Assembly: GCF_000315625.1 (NCBI RefSeq)
Contig: NW_005434605.1
Span: forward strand, 294,401 to 341,237
Source of the DNA: Guillardia theta CCMP2712
Taxonomy: Eukaryota > Cryptophyceae > Pyrenomonadales > Geminigeraceae
Direction: 5' to 3'
Length of the DNA: 46,837 nucleotides
This document shows positions 45,309-46,837 of the stretch, piece after piece. The notes under the pieces were generated by a model that saw nothing but the letters and a program-made list of their open reading frames with translations, searched no databases and had not been told where the DNA came from. The translations under genes and the position numbers were made by a program. Each line of letters starts with the position of its first letter. Within the stretch, counting starts at the first letter, position 1.

Positions 45309-46175
45309 CTATGAATATGGTCCATCGACGAGCTTGTACACTAAATACTCGCTCGTTCCGAAATAACGCGTTGCCAGCTTGTGGCCCATCGGAGTGGGCT
45401 GAGAGAAAGCACAAAAGTTAGGAGGAACAACGCTGCCGTTGTGAAAGCTTTCTCTCACACTGTCCAACAACTTTTTTGCATGTCCTTTCCTCCTGTGATT
45501 CTTGTGAATCCAAATTTGGCAAATTCCACATTCAGCTCTTTCTGCGCGTTCAGAAAGCATAATCAGTGCGTCCTCATCTTCCTCATTTTCTACTGCAGGC
45601 CGTGGCAGAGCTTTGTATGCTTTGTTGATCTCCTCCGCTAATATGTATCCAATCACTCGTTTCCTTTGCGATATCAGCAAGTAGTATGCGTGAAACCTCG
45701 ACTCAAGCCGTTCGCTGCAGTCAATACCCCCCATCTGTTGTTCGACAGAATTTCTGACTTCCTCTGCCTTTTCTATGTGTGATGCTTGATCGTCGGGACG
45801 AATGCAAACTATCCGAGATCCGCAATCAAATCGCTTTATGACCCGCTCGTTCCTGAAGCCTCGAAATTCCACGCCCTCCACTGCGTTGGCATGCACTTTC
45901 TTGTGTAGAGCTTCATCTGGCTCTAGACCAGGGCAAAATACCATTCCGCACACTTTGCATGCACGTGCACTGAAATCTCGTTGCCCAGCATCAATGAAAA
46001 GTTGTCGCATATCGTCATTCTTCCTCTTCTTCTGTGGCCGATGATTTGATTTTGGCGCTTCGACATTGTTTTTCCACTTGAGAACTTCTAGAGCAGAACG
46101 AACAGTCTTATCAGAGCGAGGAGCCGAAGGCGAATCCAAGAGTCCTTCTTCGGGGACACTGGAAGGGTCTTCCAT
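45309..46175 (-). CDS. ESCO: Cohesin acetyltransferase ESCO/Eco1
   Basis: Intronless as read, 288 aa, start ATG at 46175 (MEDPSSVPEEG). A disordered basic N-terminal 65 residues precede a C2H2-like finger, QLFIDAGQRDFSARACKVCG...ALHKKVHANAVEGVEFRGF, the standard ESCO zinc finger. Then comes the GNAT domain: HAYYLLISQRKRVIGYILAE, CGICQIWIHKNHRRKGHAKK (the acetyl-CoA pyrophosphate loop, RRKGHA), and the C-terminal ESCO block FCAFSQPTPMGHKLATRYFG followed by TSEYLVYKL. It acetylates Smc3 during S phase to lock sister-chromatid cohesion. The N-terminal extension is short compared with vertebrate ESCO1/2 and close to Eco1/CTF7 size. Confidence 0.93.
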   Translation of the reverse strand: MEDPSSVPEEGLLDSPSAPRSDKTVRSALEVLKWKNNVEAPKSNHRPQKKRKNDDMRQLFIDAGQRDFSARACKVCGMVFCPGLEPDEALHKKVHANAVEGVEFRGFRNERVIKRFDCGSRIVCIRPDDQASHIEKAEEVRNSVEQQMGGIDCSERLESRFHAYYLLISQRKRVIGYILAEEINKAYKALPRPAVENEEDEDALIMLSERAERAECGICQIWIHKNHRRKGHAKKLLDSVRESFHNGSVVPPNFCAFSQPTPMGHKLATRYFGTSEYLVYKLVDGPYS

Positions 46176-46837
46176 ACGCAGCGCAGCATACTCAGCAAAT
46201 TGCGACGCGGCACCTTTCGAAGTGATCGGTGGTACCGAGATTTCTCCAGTACTTCGCCTCCTTCATGATATGTCAGCAACTACCACAGCATATCATTACA
46301 ATACCCATAGGCCGGCATGACAATTCCGCAGAGATTCCTTTCCAATTCTTTTTGCCTAGATTCTGTCAGTTCGCGATCAGATCACGGTTTGAGTAAGACT
46401 GTCATAGAAGTGAGAAATATTAGGTAGGCTGGGGGGGGGGGGGGAGGGGATGAGTGGCCATTGTACAAGCTAAGTGAAACGAGAAGCCTTTGATCAAGAC
46501 GTGGAAGGCGTATGATTTCTCAATAAAGCTCGGTCTTTCAAATTGTAAGAAGGTGCAAGATGAATCAGTCTAAGTGATAACTCATCAGTATTGATGCACA
46601 GCCTGGGGAAGGAAACACAATCGGTGAGTGGCGGGAAAGCATAGGTGGAAGCGAGGGGCGATTATGTGAAGTAGGTGTATGAAGAGAAAGGAAAGAACGC
46701 GGAGAGAACCAAAGATGGATAGAACACAATCCAACAAACCACAGCAAAGAGAAGAATGATAATGAAGGGGGTGCCACGGGCAGTGGAATTGGAACCGGGG
46801 GGGGGGGGGGGAGGGGGGGGTAGGAACGACGAAACGG
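46176..46837. other. Spacer at window end with poly-G tracts
   Basis: No gene is recognised. G homopolymers lie at about 46432-46443 and 46798-46818. An AATAAA occurs at 46522-46527 on the plus strand, but no upstream gene end is visible for it. Confidence 0.5.

Noticed and set aside
46522-46527. AATAAA as the end of a plus-strand gene
   Set aside because: No plus-strand coding sequence ends upstream within reach; the nearest gene (ESCO) is on the other strand.

Overview
The window is nuclear DNA of a unicellular eukaryote. It carries eS6, Sm-F, proteasome Rpt4, THOC6, ESCO, AVL9, BRF1 and a SNAP-25-type SNARE. Genes are packed on both strands, split by many short GT-AG introns (several only about 25-60 nt), and the introns and spacers are full of GGA/CCT, CTG and CTGCTC microsatellites. 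No organelle or prokaryotic signature is seen. The density of small introns and the GC-rich, microsatellite-laden spacers suggest a protist or alga (a cryptophyte such as Guillardia would fit), but this is inference.

Layout. 0.2-2.5 kb (-): SH3 + ankyrin-repeat protein. 2.8-5.1 kb (+): intronless HET-like-domain protein with a myristoylation-type N terminus and a 36-residue glycine run. 5.5-7.2 kb (+): C2-domain protein. 7.4-10.0 kb (-): BRF1-like TFIIIB subunit. 10.3-11.15 kb (+): Sm-F. 12.3-15.6 kb (+): AVL9, 13 exons with fully consistent phases. 15.9-18.8 kb (-): right-handed beta-helix protein. 18.8-25.0 kb: gene-poor tract with a mosaic of diverged repeats and one uncertain gene. 25.1-28.9 kb (+): SK-type potassium channel. 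29.1-30.6 kb (-): helical protein of unknown function. 30.7-32.2 kb (+): aldo/keto reductase with a novel N-terminal half. 32.3-34.15 kb (-): Rpt4. 34.6-36.1 kb (+): secreted or ER class I methyltransferase-like protein. 36.4-38.4 kb (-): WD40 protein. 38.4-38.8 kb (-): small four-TM protein. 39.5-41.26 kb (-): THOC6. 41.4-42.6 kb (+): eS6. 42.66-43.4 kb (-): THEP1-type NTPase with a degenerate Walker A. 44.5-45.2 kb (+): Qbc-SNARE. 45.3-46.2 kb (-): cohesin acetyltransferase.

Most genes are unrelated housekeeping functions (transcription, splicing, mRNA export, translation, protein turnover, membrane traffic). I see no operon-like pathway cluster. Exon models were made by hand from reading frame, GT-AG sites and phase; they are exact where coordinates are listed and approximate elsewhere. 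The most unusual content is the HET-like protein, the repeat mosaic at 19-24 kb, the NTPase with an altered P-loop, an in-frame stop or 21-nt intron in the potassium-channel S6 helix, and two genes that start with a 6-nt coding exon.
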